Shown: positions 22,400 to 34,865, counted from the stretch's first letter. The stretch is 64,000 nt of DNA from Siphonodentalium dalli (GCA_032622095.1 CP136061.1:58609301-58673300); one strand, 5' to 3'. The notes: generated from the sequence alone by a model not told the origin. Numbers and translations: made by a program.

Positions 22400-23158
22400 C
22401 TGTGTTGTGTTTCACGATTTTCAGTGGTAAACTGCTGGTTGTACTTTCACAAATTTAGAAAAACAGGTATTTGAGACGGTATAGCCAGTGGGTTGCCACT
22501 GAAAATGTTATCTCCATTCTAATACACAATGTCAATATTATTCATAAATTAAAGTGCAAATGTTGCTTCAATGGCAACATCTTTCAGATGAATTCCACCT
22601 TCGATGTAAAGTACTAAATACGAAACAACCACCAGCTTGTCTTTTTGCCGTGATCGACAAATATAATCCCACTGTCATTTTGGTCAGAAGTTGGAAGAGA
22701 AAACATGCGGATTTGATTTTTAATTTAAAACAAAATTATTCTCCAATTAGTATGTGATATAACATAAAATTCACGTGAAATTTTTAAATTGCTACCAATA
22801 CAATGGTACATTAATCAGGAATTTGATTTGTCCACCTTAACCATGTTTATTTTATTGACTTTATACACAATAACAGGCGGGACCATGCATAACTTTGACT
22901 TAAATGTTATTTTCGAGTTACCGAAGTTTGACTTAATGAAGTTTGACTGTATATTTAAATTATTTCTGAATTATTACTGCAGCATGGTTATTTACTGTAG
23001 ATTTTTTATGATAGAAGGCACTTACTAACATATTGAATATGTATTTAGCCTGTCCTAATGACAGACTGAAAAAGAGGACAATTCCCAAATTATTTAAAGG
23101 ATTGCGCACAATAGAGCAATAGATTCAAAAGAGAGGTCTTTCAAAACTACAATTGCAA
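22400..23158. other. Intron, nothing recognised
   Basis: AT-rich. Open frames at 22,554 and 22,789 lack splice-like borders and matching paralogues. Confidence 0.4.
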
Positions 23159-23421
23159 TTAACCCTGAGGTTCATGACAGGAGCTGGCTGGTGCAGCATT
23201 AAAGATCATGTACCAGTACATTCTCTTATATGTGCGAGTTTCCCATAGTGAGCCTCGCATATATAAGAGAATGCACTGGCTTACAAGGTGAAGGTAAATA
23301 TGATTTGGCCAATGTATTCTCTTTTATATGTGAGACTCCCTATTGGAGACTCGCATATATAAGAGAATGCATTGGCACAGGGTTTTCACAAAAATTCAGA
23401 AAACTCCCATGGAAGGGTTAA
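23159..23421. mobile_element. TTAA-flanked MITE, family C, inverted
   Basis: TTAACCCTGAGGTTCATGAC to CATGGAAGGGTTAA; it carries GTGCAGCATTAAAGATCATG, the uninterrupted form of the site used by an insertion at 33,857. Confidence 0.8.
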
Positions 23422-23430
23422 CAGTTAGAT

Positions 23431-23684
23431 CAAGCCTTGAAATAGTGTGTCTGTCATTTGCAGAATGAGGTCCCCAGAGGGTGAATTTAGTGATGCTACC
23501 CCACATAGCGAGCTAGCATCACCAAATTCACCCTCTGGGAACCTCATTCTGCTGAGGTGTAAGCAGAATGAGGTCCCCAGAGGGTGAATTTGGTGATGCT
23601 AGCCCACTATGCGGGGTAGCATCACTAAATTCACCCTCTGGGGACCTCATTCTGCAAATGACAGGCACGCTATTTCAAGGCTTG
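23431..23684. mobile_element. Family B MITE
   Basis: CAAGCCTTGAAATAGTG to its complement, two inner palindromes. The flanks GTTAGAT and GTTAGAAT suggest a decayed target duplication. Confidence 0.85.
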
Positions 23685-23936
23685 GTTAGAATCATGTTCT
23701 CTTCATTGGCATAATATATCACTCATTCACAGGGACAGCATATCGGTCTTACAAATACTCCTTGTTCAGAGACTAGCACACAGAAAAGATGCTGATTATT
23801 CTGTGAAATGCAGATATGCAGAAAATCACAATGGGCGGAAATCACATGCTGGCGATCAATCTTGAGACAAACTTAGTCAATATTTTTATATTGTTGAAGC
23901 AGTGGCATGTCTTCTGTACTGTTGAAAATATGTGAT

Positions 23937-24037
23937 ATCCCTTGAAAAATATGGTACATAGAACCCAACCCATCTTTAATATGGTACATAGAACCCAACC
24001 CATCTTTAATATGGTACATAGAACCCAACCCATCTTT
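23937..24037. repeat. 30-bp tandem repeat, three units
   Basis: ATGGTACATAGAACCCAACC plus CATCTTTAAT repeated three times without change until the last unit. Confidence 0.9.
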
Positions 24038-24177
24038 TAATTGTAATTCTGTTTTTGTGAAACCTCTTTATATGTTCACATCAGAATTAGGAATGGTATG
24101 ATCAGAAAACATGTGGTATCAAGTTGATGAGTACCACAAAATATAAATGGCGGATGCTTATTAAAATGTATATATTC

Positions 24178-24345
24178 TTCTTTAGTTTTTTATTCATTTG
24201 GAGGGGTGCATGTTCATGGAAAATGAGCAGACGACAGACAGACCAAAAGATATTTCAAGAAATTCAAGTGTAGAAGGGATCCTATTTATTGGTGGGAAAT
24301 GTTCAGATAATAAGTTCATCAAATGATCTATGACTGTTTGTTAAA
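24178..24345. mobile_element. Family D MITE fragment
   Basis: TTTTATTCATTTGGAGGG, CAGACGACAGACAGACCAAA and GTTCAGATAATAAGTTCATC. No right end. Confidence 0.5.
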
Positions 24346-24740
24346 GGCCCACTTAATTTTCGAATCACCAGTTCACATAATATGCAACATATTCCATATT
24401 ATATACCAATCGAAAGATGAAGCTCAAAAACATTGTTGTTTTTGTCAAGGTACCGACATGTGTTCTGTACTTAATTTTGATCTGGTCTGTACTGCAAGTC
24501 TATTATTCTCAATGGAAGAGGAATAACTTTTATCACTTAGTTGTGAATTATGATGCATTCTGGGGTAAATAACTGGGGAGTCTTGGTGTTAAACTGAGAA
24601 TCTCTGTCATTTGGTGGACACTTAAACAGCTGTTCCATATTCCATTAGAATATATATATTTTTGGTTCCTCTTCGAAATGGTATATAATATGGAATATGT
24701 TGTATATAATGTGATCTGGGCATTCAAAAATTATGTAGGC
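24342..24740. mobile_element. Foldback element, family G
   Basis: AAGGCCCACTTAATTTTCGA at the left; the mirrored right arm has TTCCTCTTCGAAATGGTATA and CTGGGCATTCAAAAATTATG. Matches 59,682-60,087. Confidence 0.6.
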
Positions 24741-25815
24741 ATTTAAATAAGATTTCCTAAGTATATAGTATAGAATTAGAAAGGAAATGGTTATTAAAAG
24801 GGACCATGCCTTCATGCATATAAACAATTACATTCCAAGACATTGATACCCCATTTGTGTCAGTGTGTTCAGTAGCTTTCTCAAGCATTATTAGAAAAGT
24901 TTCCAATCATAGGATATTTAATTATTTGTGAAGTGATCCTTCAGTTGTAACATTTTTAGCTCACCTGAGACGAAGTCTCCGGTGGAGCTATAGTCATCAC
25001 TCCTCGTCCGTCGTCCGTCCGTGCGTCCGTCTGTCCGTCTGTCCGTCTGTCCGTCCGTCAAACTTTTTTTAAGCATCTTCTCCTCTGAAACCATAATACC
25101 GAATTGGTTCATATTTGGTGTGGATGTTCCCTAGGTGACTCTCATTCAGATTTGTTCAAATGAGGTCACCAAGTCAAATAGTTTTGATGTCAGGACCATA
25201 ACTATTTTTCCACATAGTAATTCTTAAAACGACTTCTTTTCTGAAGTTGTCGGGCCGAATGGGTTCATATTTGGTATGAGGGTACCTTGGGTGACTGTGG
25301 TTCAGATTTGTTCAAATGAGGTCACTGTGTCGAATGTTGGCGGAGCCAGTGACATAACTAAAAAAAAAAAAAAACCCAAAAAAAAATATTCAGATTTAAC
25401 TCCTTGCTCAATTTAACACACAAAATTTTTAATAATTTTTTTTTATAACATGTTATAAAATTTGAAAAACTCACATAATTATAACATCCTCTGAGTTATG
25501 AAACTTCAGTCTTCAATGAAATCACAGAAACTTTCCATTACCCACCCCCCACCCTCACATGACCCAGGACCCCACCCTGCCAACAGCCCCTTCACCCATA
25601 TCATATCACAACTTACCTCTCTCCAGAAGCAGTTATTATATCTGCCAATATTATATCTACAAGAGGACTCAGCTTCATAGAGACACACAGTCAGGTCATT
25701 AATTGAGATCAGAATGACAGATTAGAGATTAGAATGTTATTGGACAGGTTTGTGTAAACACTGCACTAGCAATGGTGCTTGTTGTTATTATCAAATTAAA
25801 ACAAAATTATTTTCT

Positions 25816-26075
25816 CAAGCCTGAATTTAGTGTGTCTGACATTTGCAGAATGAGGTCCCCAGGGGGTGATTTAGTGTTGCTACCCTGTACAGCAGGCTAG
25901 AATCACCAACTTCAACAGTAGAACTTCAATCTGTTTCTAGGTTTCCCATGGCAGTTGAGGCCTAATCAGACTGAGTGTGAATTCAGTGATGCTAGCCTGC
26001 CTTGCGGAATAGTGTCATTCAATTCACCTTTTGGGGACCTCATTCTGCAAATGTCAGACACTAAATTCAGGCTTG
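25816..26075. mobile_element. Diverged family B MITE
   Basis: CAAGCCTGAATTTAGTGTGT and complement at the ends. The second inner palindrome is damaged. Confidence 0.65.
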
Positions 26076-26499
26076 GCTGTTTCATATTATTTTCTTAACC
26101 ACCACTTATCCAGGTGTCCAGGTGAAGAAAAATTGGGGGGTATATTGGATTGAATTTGTCTTCTGTCTGTCAGGCAGTCCTTCTATCCATCTATCTGTTG
26201 GGATGTCTATCCATCTGTCTTTCAACAATTGTTTTCTTCTCCATATTAAAGACCAAATGTGTTTATATATTTTGGTGTGCATGTTCCCTAGGTGACTCAC
26301 AATCAGATTTGTTCAAATAAGTTCATCAGATCAAATACATGTAGGTGCAAAGCCAGGACCATAACTGTTTCCCGCCATAGTAATTTTTAAAACAATTTCT
26401 TCTCAAGAACCATTGGGCCTATATAGCTTATATTTGGTATGGAGGGGCCTTGGGTGACCGGGGTTCAGATTTGTTCAAATGGGGTCATTTTTAGGAAAA

Positions 26500-26620
26500 G
26501 AGGCCCCCAGAGGGTGAGGTGAATTCAGTGATGCTAGCCCACCTTGCGGAATAGTGTCATTAAATTCGCCGTTTGGGGACCCCATTCTGCAAAGGTCAGA
26601 CACACTTAATACAGGCTTGC
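26500..26620. mobile_element. Right part of a family B MITE
   Basis: CCCAGAGGGTGAGGTGAATT through CCATTCTGCAAAGGTCAGAC to ACAGGCTTG. Confidence 0.55.
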
Positions 26621-26629
26621 TGTTCCAAA

Positions 26630-27300
26630 ATTATTTTCTTAACCACCACTTATCCAGGTGAAATCATACCCTTATTTTTCAAAGAAAAATGGGGGGGGGG
26701 TATATTGAATATTGGGGGGTATATATTGATATTACTAGATAAATGGATCTCATAGATGGGGATTCACATTTGTTCTAATAGGGGCAGAGATAAGAGATTT
26801 AACTCTCCTCTATGCTGTTTGGTACTGGTATAATAATATTGATTTCCAGGCAGCCTGGGTGGGGGCAAAATTTGAGGCAATGGGTAGTGAGTGTAGAGGG
26901 GGTGGAGTTTTGGCCCCCTACTTTAATCAAAATTTAAACAGTTGAAAATTTCATGCCTGATACAACATTAGTTGTAGATTAGATGTTCACACCAAAAAAT
27001 TTCATGCCTGATACAACATTAGTTGTAGATTTTCCAATATTATTTTCTTAACCACCACATGACCTTATTTTTCAAAGAAAATTTGGGGGGGGGGGGGGTA
27101 TATAGGATATTGGGGGGTATATTGATATTACTAGATGAATTGATCTCATAGTTGGGGATTTACATTTGGCAATGGGGAGGGAGTGTAGAGGGGGTGGAGT
27201 TTTGACCCCCTACCTTGATAAAAATAAAAACAGTTGAAAATTTCATGCCTGATACAACATTAGTTGTAGATTAGATGTTCACACTAAAAATCGGTTGGAA
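26630..27300. repeat. Tandem duplication of about 400 bp with G runs
   Basis: Both units have TTTTCTTAACCACCAC, TTTTTCAAAGAAAA, a G run, GTATATTGATATTACTAGAT, TGGAGTTTTG, and ATTTCATGCCTGATACAACA. Confidence 0.75.
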
Positions 27301-27899
27301 CTGTTTTCATAGTTTGGTTTAATTCTCCAACATGTATGTTTTTAAATCACCAGTCCATATATGTTCCTACTAGTACTTCAGGTTAAACTGTTGGACAGAA
27401 TTGGCCACAAATTTTAACTTTATGGGGTTGTCAGGTTGGTAATTTTCAAATGAGGTCACCTGGTCAAATAGGGGCCAAGCGAAGGACAGTTTTCCTCTTA
27501 ATATGCTTCCTTCACAAGGACCATCAGGTCTATTTTACTGATATTTAGTATGAAGGGTTCTTTGGTGTATGGGATTCAAATTTATTCAGATGGGGTCACC
27601 AGGTTAAATAGGGTGGGACCAGGGACATAACTGTATGTTTCTATAGTAATACTTAAAATGTCTTCTCAAGATAGGTTGGACTATTTAGCTTACATATAGT
27701 ATGGAGGATCCTTTAGTGTCTGAGATTCAGATTTGTTAACATGAGGTCAACCTGTTAAGAAATGACGGGGCTATGGGGACTTAACACTTTTGTGTCTAAT
27801 AAAATCATTAAAATACAAAATTCATTAAAACATCTACCTTGGAACTACCTGACTGATTAATCTGACATACATGTATGGTGTTTTGGGTCCATGGATAAT

Positions 27900-28150
27900 T
27901 GGGCTTCAAACATGTCTAAATGGTTTTATAAAAAGGCGCTTGTGAGATTTGAAATTTCCAACAATTGAGAAAGTTTGAGATGTCGGTTGTGAAATTCCAA
28001 CCTAAGACTTGGGAGTCTGGAGCCCGGTCGGGAGGGGACTTGTTGAGCTGGAGGAGGGGTGGGGTGATCAGTAGTGTACAGTTGGTAAACTCAAGGTAGA
28101 TATTCACCGATCTACATACATGAAGCCTCTCTAGCCACATATCCTGTTTA
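27900..28150. repeat. GTTGGAAATT repeat fragment
   Basis: TGAAATTTCCAACAATTGAG and CTTGGGAGTCTGGAGCCC recall, in reverse, the block at 41,640-41,800. Confidence 0.35.
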
Positions 28151-28375
28151 GATCTACTTCTTTTAAAATGATTATGAAAAGTTCTGACTGTTGTGGTCTC
28201 CAGAGTCCCAGTCTTATCGGTCTTTGTAGTCTGGTGAGCGACCCCACAGTCTTTGACTGTCTTGTTTAAGAATGTGAGATACTACTGGCTATTTCTGCAC
28301 AAATTGGGTATCAATTTGTTCCTGAAGATTAATTGTTTTTGTGCTTGTTGCCATAAATATATTTTTCCATGGGCC

Positions 28376-28730
28376 AGGGACCAGCCTACAGATTTCAAAT
28401 TTGGAGAAGTCACTTCTACATATTTGATAATTAGGGAGAAGTGGGATGCTATTTAGGGAGAAGTCATAAAGGCTGATGTTCATCCAAACATCACCCTTCT
28501 ATGATCCAATTATTATTATTATGCAATACAAGAGCACAATAATATAAAACCATTATAATGAGTCAGTAAACAATTATAACCAAAAAAACAATTTAAATAC
28601 GCTGTTTGCACATCATATACATGCTGGAATATCAGGGAGAAGACACTTCTCCTTGGGATAAAAATAGGGAGAAATAGCATGTTTTAGAGAGAAGATATCT
28701 GCCAAGTCACCCTCTAGGCTGGTCGCTGTC
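28376..28730. mobile_element. Family H element, hAT-like ends
   Basis: CAGGGACCAGCCTACAGATT at the left and TCTAGGCTGGTCGCTG at the right. Flanks CCATGGGC and TCGTGGGC match at 6 of 8. About 355 bp, no coding capacity. Confidence 0.65.
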
Positions 28731-28880
28731 GTGGGCTTTTATAAGAAATTAATACTTTCTATGGTATATGTTTCAAAATTTTCCTCTATTATTTCAACTT
28801 GAGTTTAACCGTGAATGGAATAATTGACTTCACAAAACTTTCATTTATTTTTTAAGAATTCAGTTGAATTGAGAAATCAG

Positions 28881-28964
28881 TATAGCAAAGAACGGGAACA
28901 AAAGGAGATAGAAGGAATCTCAAAAGCTCAAGGTGGAAAGGTGAAAGACCACGCCATTAATAAA
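28881..28964 (+). CDS. Doubtful charged exon
   Basis: An open stretch of 28 codons (YSKEREQKEIEGISKAQ, ending HAINK) lies between GAGAAATCAG and the donor AAA|gttagt, phase 0 if those borders are used. It is charged and would form a helix, and it sits in otherwise repeat-rich intron. A better polypyrimidine tract ends at 28863, but that acceptor would give an exon whose length does not keep frame. No paralogue is seen in the window. It is listed as a candidate only because of the splice-like borders and non-repeat, codon-like composition. Confidence 0.3.
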
Positions 28965-28999
28965 GTTAGTTAAAGATCCATTTGTCATTACAAATCCTA

Positions 29000-30360
29000 A
29001 TATGAATACAATAGCAATGAAATTTTTTCAATTGAGCATCATGTATTTGCATATCTTGGAGGATATTTGTTTTACTGAAATATTCATCGTGATATGGTCT
29101 AGCATTTAAAATGATGGTACAGGTGATACCTATTTAATTAGTTGGTTAATAAACCCTCCGATAACCTTTTTATGGAAAAAGCCAGAAAAATTGTTTCAGG
29201 GCATTCACAGTTGAAATCAATGTAATTGTGTTTGGAACAGTTAACAATTGAAGAAAAAAACTCTTTAATCAGCTTCGAAAATTAAATTTAAGCCTATAAG
29301 GCCAAAAAAAAAAAAGTTTTGGTTCTCAGGCCCCGCCGCATTGAATAAAAAGGGCCGCAATAGGCCTTTTTATTGCAATGCCTGATGTTATGACAAACAA
29401 ACTTACGAGAAGAAAAAAACAAAAAACAAAATTTTGTGGATTTTATCAACATGTCCATAGCAGATATGTGTTGAATATTAGTGTGCATTGAGCTCTAACA
29501 TCTACTGTGTTAAAAAGTGACTTGCAGGCTTACAACATGAAGTAGATGACTACAATTAAGAAAATGATTAGCTGATCCTCATGCTCTTCTTACAATTAGT
29601 CATTGTGAACAACTTACACTAATTGTAACTTTATACAATTGAAAGGCACAGGACTAAATTCAGGATCACATATTAGAATGTGGAGGTATCAGTTTTTAGA
29701 CAACAATAACAGTAGTTAATGTCAGGGGCATTATATATTGTTAGGTAATCCCAGTCATACACTGGTAGTACAATGTCATTTTTATATAAGACTAAATGAG
29801 TTTATATGCATAACAGTTCCCTCTACCTTTCTGGTTATTACTAGACAGAGGAAGGTATCTTTGTCCATGCTTACAACGCGAATAAAAATAAAACCCTCCT
29901 TCCCTCCCTCATTGATTTGAAGAAAAAAATTGCCCGAGAACCAAAACACTTTTTTTTCTGGCCTAATCCATGCACTATTTTACTACTGATACATGTTTAT
30001 TGGACCCATCATCCCAAGCCTTTGTTTTCATAATTGCATTGGAAATGCAAATGGGGGTATCAGACAATAACATGGGGAAAATCAGGAAAAGGAGAATTTG
30101 TTTTTTTTATGTCTAATATATTAATTCCCAATTTTACAATAAATTATTTCAAGTGAATATACATGCTTTGAATCCATTAGCTTTAGTCACATAGAAAATT
30201 GCTGAATAGTATATCAACATTTTCTCAACAACTGAAGTTTTCATTTATATTTTCCGCTCATCCATCTAGAGATTTTTACCACTATTCATACATGTAAACC
30301 AACTAATAACATTGCTGTGGCCTGAACCATAAATAAACAAAATAAGTGATTGGATTCTCC
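29000..30360. other. Intron, nothing recognised
   Basis: AT-rich, with no convincing exon; AAGAAAAAAA-type simple runs only. A short inverted pair with TTTTGGTTCTCAGGC (29,318) and GCCCGAGAACCAAAACA (29,931) encloses about 600 bp. Confidence 0.4.
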
Positions 30361-30369
30361 CCTTTAGTT

Positions 30370-31090
30370 ATAATTTATTATATTAGAATACATTGGAATG
30401 GTCTTGTTATTCAGTTGGTGGTGTGTGTTGATAATACAATTGAAGGATTAAAAAGGATTCATATTCAATAATATGGATGGAATGTTCAGATAATATGAAC
30501 CACACTCGCACCACAGGCGCCCGTGGTTGTTTATACCTTAGGTGCTGGTGAATGACCATCAATATTGTTTTCTATATCCATCAGTGATTTTTCAAAGATC
30601 ATGAGTATGAATTTTGGAGTAATTGTCACGTGACTTCTGGTTACCAACTTTGAGGAGATTGCTAATGTGCTGAATCAGCAATCGATCAATGAGATGAAAA
30701 TAAAATTAGCTACTTCACAACCTCCAAAGAATTCCCATGCTATTTAGGCCTATTAGTTTCATTTAGACCAATTTTGTTGGTTGCTTAATGAAAACATTGC
30801 TTAGTGAAGACATTATGGCACGGTTCATGACGTCATTTTAGCTTTGCGGGCCAGAATCCAGATATGATTGCACAATCCATGTCATGTCATCTCCACCAGA
30901 GGGCCACTGCATACATGATGTTACATAAATTATTCTTTATGTCACTGATAAAAAAACAAAATCGAGGCACAGCATGTGTGTTTGCTCCACTATGTGTCAT
31001 GTACGATTCATTTAAAGTTCAACAAAACAACCTGTATTCTGAACTAATTATCTGAACATTCCCCAAGTGAACTACTCATCAACCAATGCA
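30370..31090. mobile_element. Interrupted family D MITE
   Basis: The left part TACATTGGAATGGTCTTGTT ... GAATGTTCAGATAATATGAA and the right part GAACTAATTATCTGAACATT, AACTACTCATCAACCA are separated by about 500 bp of other sequence. Confidence 0.45.
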
Positions 31091-31916
31091 TCAATTCAAT
31101 CACCCTAGGGTTAAAACCACTATTCTGCCTGGCAGTGATGAAAAATTACAATCTGTTTGAAATATAAGCTGAAAAATAAATGTCAAAATAGTAGTGTTGT
31201 GATGGTAAGCTCAGGTAGAATAGCTCACATTTTATTTTGCTAACCAGGAAGTGATGTTATTTTTAGTACACACTAGAATCTAAATAAGAATTAAATAGTT
31301 TTCGTAAAAGTTAGCCTGAAACCCTCAATACATCTTCTTAAAAGATTAGAAAATTATTCACATAGAATGAAATCATTTGATTTGTCTGTCCGCTTCCAAA
31401 AGACATGCTATGGTCACACATATATTAAAGGGAATGCAAAAGCAATAATTCAGGCCTTCCCACATCAAGAGCATTTATTTGCACAATTCAGAAAACAGGT
31501 GTATTATTGCACCCATAGTATTATCGTAAGATGGGTTTTTCTGAAACAAAATGTCATTTCTGGATAAACCTATGTCCAGTTACACTTTCATATGCCCATA
31601 ATTGAACTGAGATGGGAAAGGATCTAAATAAACCTTAAAATCGTTCAATATTGATTCACCATGAGCATTTTGAATAGAGGGACATACGGGTGCGGCAGCA
31701 ATCGCTCCCATCTCCTGGGAAGGATTCATTTTGATTTTAAGGTGACCAGTAGAAAATAATTCTGGCTGTCCCCTGTGAGGAGTAAAAATTTCCAGCCGTG
31801 AAGCAGATATTTGTAGATGGCATGATATGCAGCAAATCACACGTTTTGCATGTGACTGATTCTCTTGCAAAAAGCAATAAGGTAGAACAAAGTAATCAAT
31901 TTAATAGTCATTTCAT

Positions 31917-32165
31917 GTTACCTTTTCTATACTGAATGGATTCTCCAATTCAGCTGCAAAAGTATACATTGGAATGGTCTATTATTCATTTGGGGCGATG
32001 TTCAGGTAATAAAAGCAGATGTAGATAATAACAGATAATACAAGAGCAGAATGTTTCATGTTCATTGGTGGGAAATGTTTAGATAATATTAAAGTTAACT
32101 TATTATGTCTGAACATTTCCTATGGGAACTACTCGTCAATGAGTATTTAGTATAGAAAAGGTTAA
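31917..32165. mobile_element. TTAA-type MITE, family D
   Basis: CCTTTTCTATACTGAATGGA start, TATACATTGGAATGGTCTAT, and the end GAGTATTTAGTATAGAAAAG with GTTAA. Confidence 0.7.
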
Positions 32166-32370
32166 GTAAGCAGGCATGATTGGAAGAGGTATTTATGAAC
32201 AAAATCACAGCCCTCTGTGAACAATGGTCAAAGGAGTATTTAGTTGAGTACGTTGCATTGGGTCCATTGTTCGCTGGCTCATTGCATTGAAATTTGATAA
32301 TATGCAACAGCACTAAGCCATTTAAATGGCTGCTCTAAATGGCTGAGATGTATCTGTTGCTCTGTATTCA

Positions 32371-32543
32371 TTAACCCTTTCATGGCGGAGCTGTGTTGGT
32401 GCAGTATTAAAGATCATGTGCCAGTGCATTCTCTTACATGTATATATGCCGCATATGCCTACGGGAGACTCGCATATATAAGAGAATGCATTGGCACAGG
32501 GCTTTCGCAAAATTTTAGGAATCTCCAGTCATGGAAGGGTTAA
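32371..32543. mobile_element. TTAA-flanked MITE, family C, short
   Basis: TTAACCCTTTCATGGCGGAG to GTCATGGAAGGGTTAA with one inner foldback; it has GTATTAAAGATCATGTGCC uninterrupted. Confidence 0.75.
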
Positions 32544-32599
32544 CACACCCAACAGAGAGATTCTATGTTCAATGCAACACATCCCTTATATGACATGCA

Positions 32600-32890
32600 T
32601 ATTATGATGTCATGTTTTGGTTCTTGTTTTCAATTGATCAAAGATGACTTAGTCTGCGAAGTGAAGGAAATTAAATTGTATTTATGAGAATTTCTTTTGA
32701 TTTTATAGGTTTGGTATATTCGTAAATTATATTATAACATATTGCTTGCAATATTGCATTTAATCTAATATATATATATAGTGTAATATCAAACTTATAA
32801 TCTATAATTGGAAGCTCTGTGTTATAACAAAACACAACCATGTAAAGGTTTAATGCAGACAATGGATCATGTCATAGCAATTGACCAACG
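32600..32890. repeat. Intron segment paralogous to 16,490-16,770
   Basis: See the matching entry; here it lies about 560 bp before the THAP1 exon. Confidence 0.6.
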
Positions 32891-33109
32891 CAACGCAGTC
32901 AGCTAAATGCTACTAAAGAGACATGTGCACCAAAGTGGACTCACAGTTTGCGAAAGAGGTTCGTGTAGTTTATGCTCTTTGAGCCGATCATTTTGTGCTT
33001 TAATTTATCCTTGTATCAATACCACTGATCTAATTTGTATAGTTTTAACATTTAATTTTTTTTTAGTTTAAGAAAATGAAAGACAATAAAATTAATAGAT
33101 GGAAGCCAT

Positions 33110-33370
33110 AAAATTTTATTTAACACATGGCCGCCAGCAGCCATCTTGGAATTTACTCTATGCATTACTAAATCCTCCGGAATTCCCAATAGCCAACATT
33201 TGTTATCCGATTGATCCGAAAGTTCATATGGCTCTCTGGTTGACCTCTAGTATTACATAAACATTTCAACTGTTCGCATTCCTTATCACTCCATTAAATA
33301 ATATATGACACTATTTTGTATTATTCCCTCTGCATGTTGAGCTACAGTGTCATTGACACTTTCATTCTGT
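33110..33370. repeat. Repeat M unit with CAGTGTCATTGACACT end
   Basis: ACACATGGCCGCCAGCAGCC, ATCTTGGAATTTACTC, then GAGCTACAGTGTCATTGACA about 110 bp before the THAP1 exon. Confidence 0.6.
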
Positions 33371-33452
33371 TTTCATATCAGGTGATGTTTGATCATTGAA
33401 ATCTCCATTTGATGCTTACATAGAAATGTTTTTAATTTTTTTTTTATTTCAG

Positions 33453-33792
33453 AAGCGGCTTTCATCGTTCCGGGGTGTATGTTTTGCCAACAACTGTAGC
33501 AAGCAATTGAAATTCCATAAATTCAGTTCTTATTTATTTATAATTCCTAATTCAGTTCGTAGCACTAAAAAAGAACGTCAGCATTGGAACATGTTTTTCG
33601 AACGATCATCTGATGAAAAAATTCCTTTTGGAGCCATGGTGTGTGGAAATCATTTTGATGAAGCTCACTTTAAAATAACAGCATCTGGTTACTATAGTTT
33701 AATACCTGAGCCGGGAGGAGACAGCTGGAGACATCTCTGTTTTGGAGAGAACTGCTTCAACCTCAGTCGGAAACATTCCATTCATTTTCAAG
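33453..33792 (+). CDS. Exon with THAP domain 1 and the first half of THAP 2
   Basis: The acceptor is TTTTTTTTTATTTCAG; the exon has 113 codons plus one base (phase 1 exit, donor CAAG|gtatta). THAP1 shows C10-x4-C15, FIIP with Pro32, Trp45 and C64-x2-H67-F68, then YSLIP in the place of the family's C-terminal AVPTIF motif. A second finger starts at C96-x4-C101 and breaks off at HFQ; the exon at 35632 completes it. THAP domains are C2CH zinc fingers that bind DNA through a beta-alpha-beta fold. The 19 residues open upstream of the acceptor are intron. The introns on both sides carry MITEs; one starts 37 bp after the donor. Confidence 0.88.
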
Positions 33793-33829
33793 GTATTACT
33801 CATTTAGGTGACAGTACAGTTAACACTTC

Positions 33830-34159
33830 CATGATGGGAGCTGTCCTGGTGCAGCATTAACCCTTTCAGTGCCAAGTCTGATTTTTGTATCAACCCATAT
33901 ATCCTTGATCATTTTTCAAATTTATTGATTATAATAATGTGATACATTGATGGAAAGAGCTCTTAGAGGCACTGAAAGGGTTAAAGATCCTGAGCCAGTA
34001 CATTCTCCCATAGTGAGCCTCACATATATAATAGAATGTACTGTTTACAATGTCAAGGTAAATAATATTAGGCCAGTGTATTCTCTTATATAAGAGAATG
34101 CATTAGCACAGGGTTTTCGCAAAATTTTCGGGAGATCTAGACAGTCATGGAAGAGTTAA
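33830..34159. mobile_element. Family C MITE carrying a nested TTAA MITE
   Basis: TTAACACTTCCATGATGGGA at the left and GTCATGGAAGAGTTAA at the right. The insertion at 33,857-33,984 splits GCAGCATTAA|AGATCC. Confidence 0.75.
33857..33984. mobile_element. Nested TTAA MITE (CAGTGCCAAGTC family)
   Basis: TTAACCCTTTCAGTGCCAAG to GGCACTGAAAGGGTTAA with most of the right arm lost. Each side shows the TTAA of the host's GCATTAAAGATC. Confidence 0.8.
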
Positions 34160-34626
34160 ACCTCTTCAAACCAAAAATACTTCAAACTGGCCTTTCTGTT
34201 AGGTTTAGAGAGTTGTTTGGTTTATAGATAAATGTGCCACCACAAAAGATGAAACCGAAGTTAAAAAAAGAAATCAATATTAATTGATAGAAGCGTTTCC
34301 AGACATGGGTCTTCAATTCATATTTATTATTTTATCCCCACGAAACTATATAAAAATTGTTATATAAAGAGATAATCCATCTTTGAACTGTTGCACAGAT
34401 GTCACATACATTAATGAATTTTGAGTCTGTAAAATGATCTACAATCTATGTTATTCACAACCCATCCAAGAAAGATCTTAGTATAAAACATAGAAATAGC
34501 AATAAAAATCAAGGAGTTGATTTTGCCGCTTCATGTTTCATGATGGTGCAATTTTCTATAAACCAAACACCTCTCTAAACCAAACAGAAAGGTCAGTCGG
34601 AGAGTGTTTGGTTTGGAGATGTTTTA

Positions 34627-34722
34627 CTGTGTTCACCACATGGGAGACTTTCATATTTAAGAGAATGCACTGGCACAGGGTTTTTGCAAAATTTCAGGAA
34701 GCTCCCGTCATGAAAGGGTTCA
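34627..34722. mobile_element. Family C MITE fragment
   Basis: AAGAGAATGCACTGGCACAG, AAATTTCAGGAAGCTCCC and GTCATGAAAGGGTT. Confidence 0.6.
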
Positions 34723-34865
34723 GATTGTTTGGCTTTAAAGTGATGTGGAACACTATGCATGAGTGATTCAATGGTAATAGAAAATAAGGTAGATATTTTC
34801 AGAAATTTGTGTATAACTAAATTTGCAGCACGCAAAGGCATTCTTACATTTGTTTACCTATGATA

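Larger units (their letters stand above)
24957..27790. repeat. Mollusc-type iterated repeat (AGCTCACCTGAG / GTCCGT class)
   Basis: Starts TTTTAGCTCACCTGAGACGA, then a GTCCGTCTGTCCGT run, then diverged units of about 160-190 bp with TTCATATTTGGTRTG, CCTTGGGTGAC and CAGATTTGTTCAAATGAGGT words. Two MITEs (25,816; 26,500) and G-run TATATTG repeats are set in it. No gene. Confidence 0.65.

Noticed and set aside
24918-25112. Frame rich in Asp-Gly-Arg-Thr
   Set aside because: Antisense reading of the GTCCGT microsatellite.
31580-31870. 96-codon minus-strand frame
   Set aside because: No recognisable domain, no splice context and no paralogue; it cannot be told from chance.
33396-33452. Upstream ATG of the THAP1 frame
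   Set aside because: The residues are hydrophobic translations of a T-rich acceptor tract.
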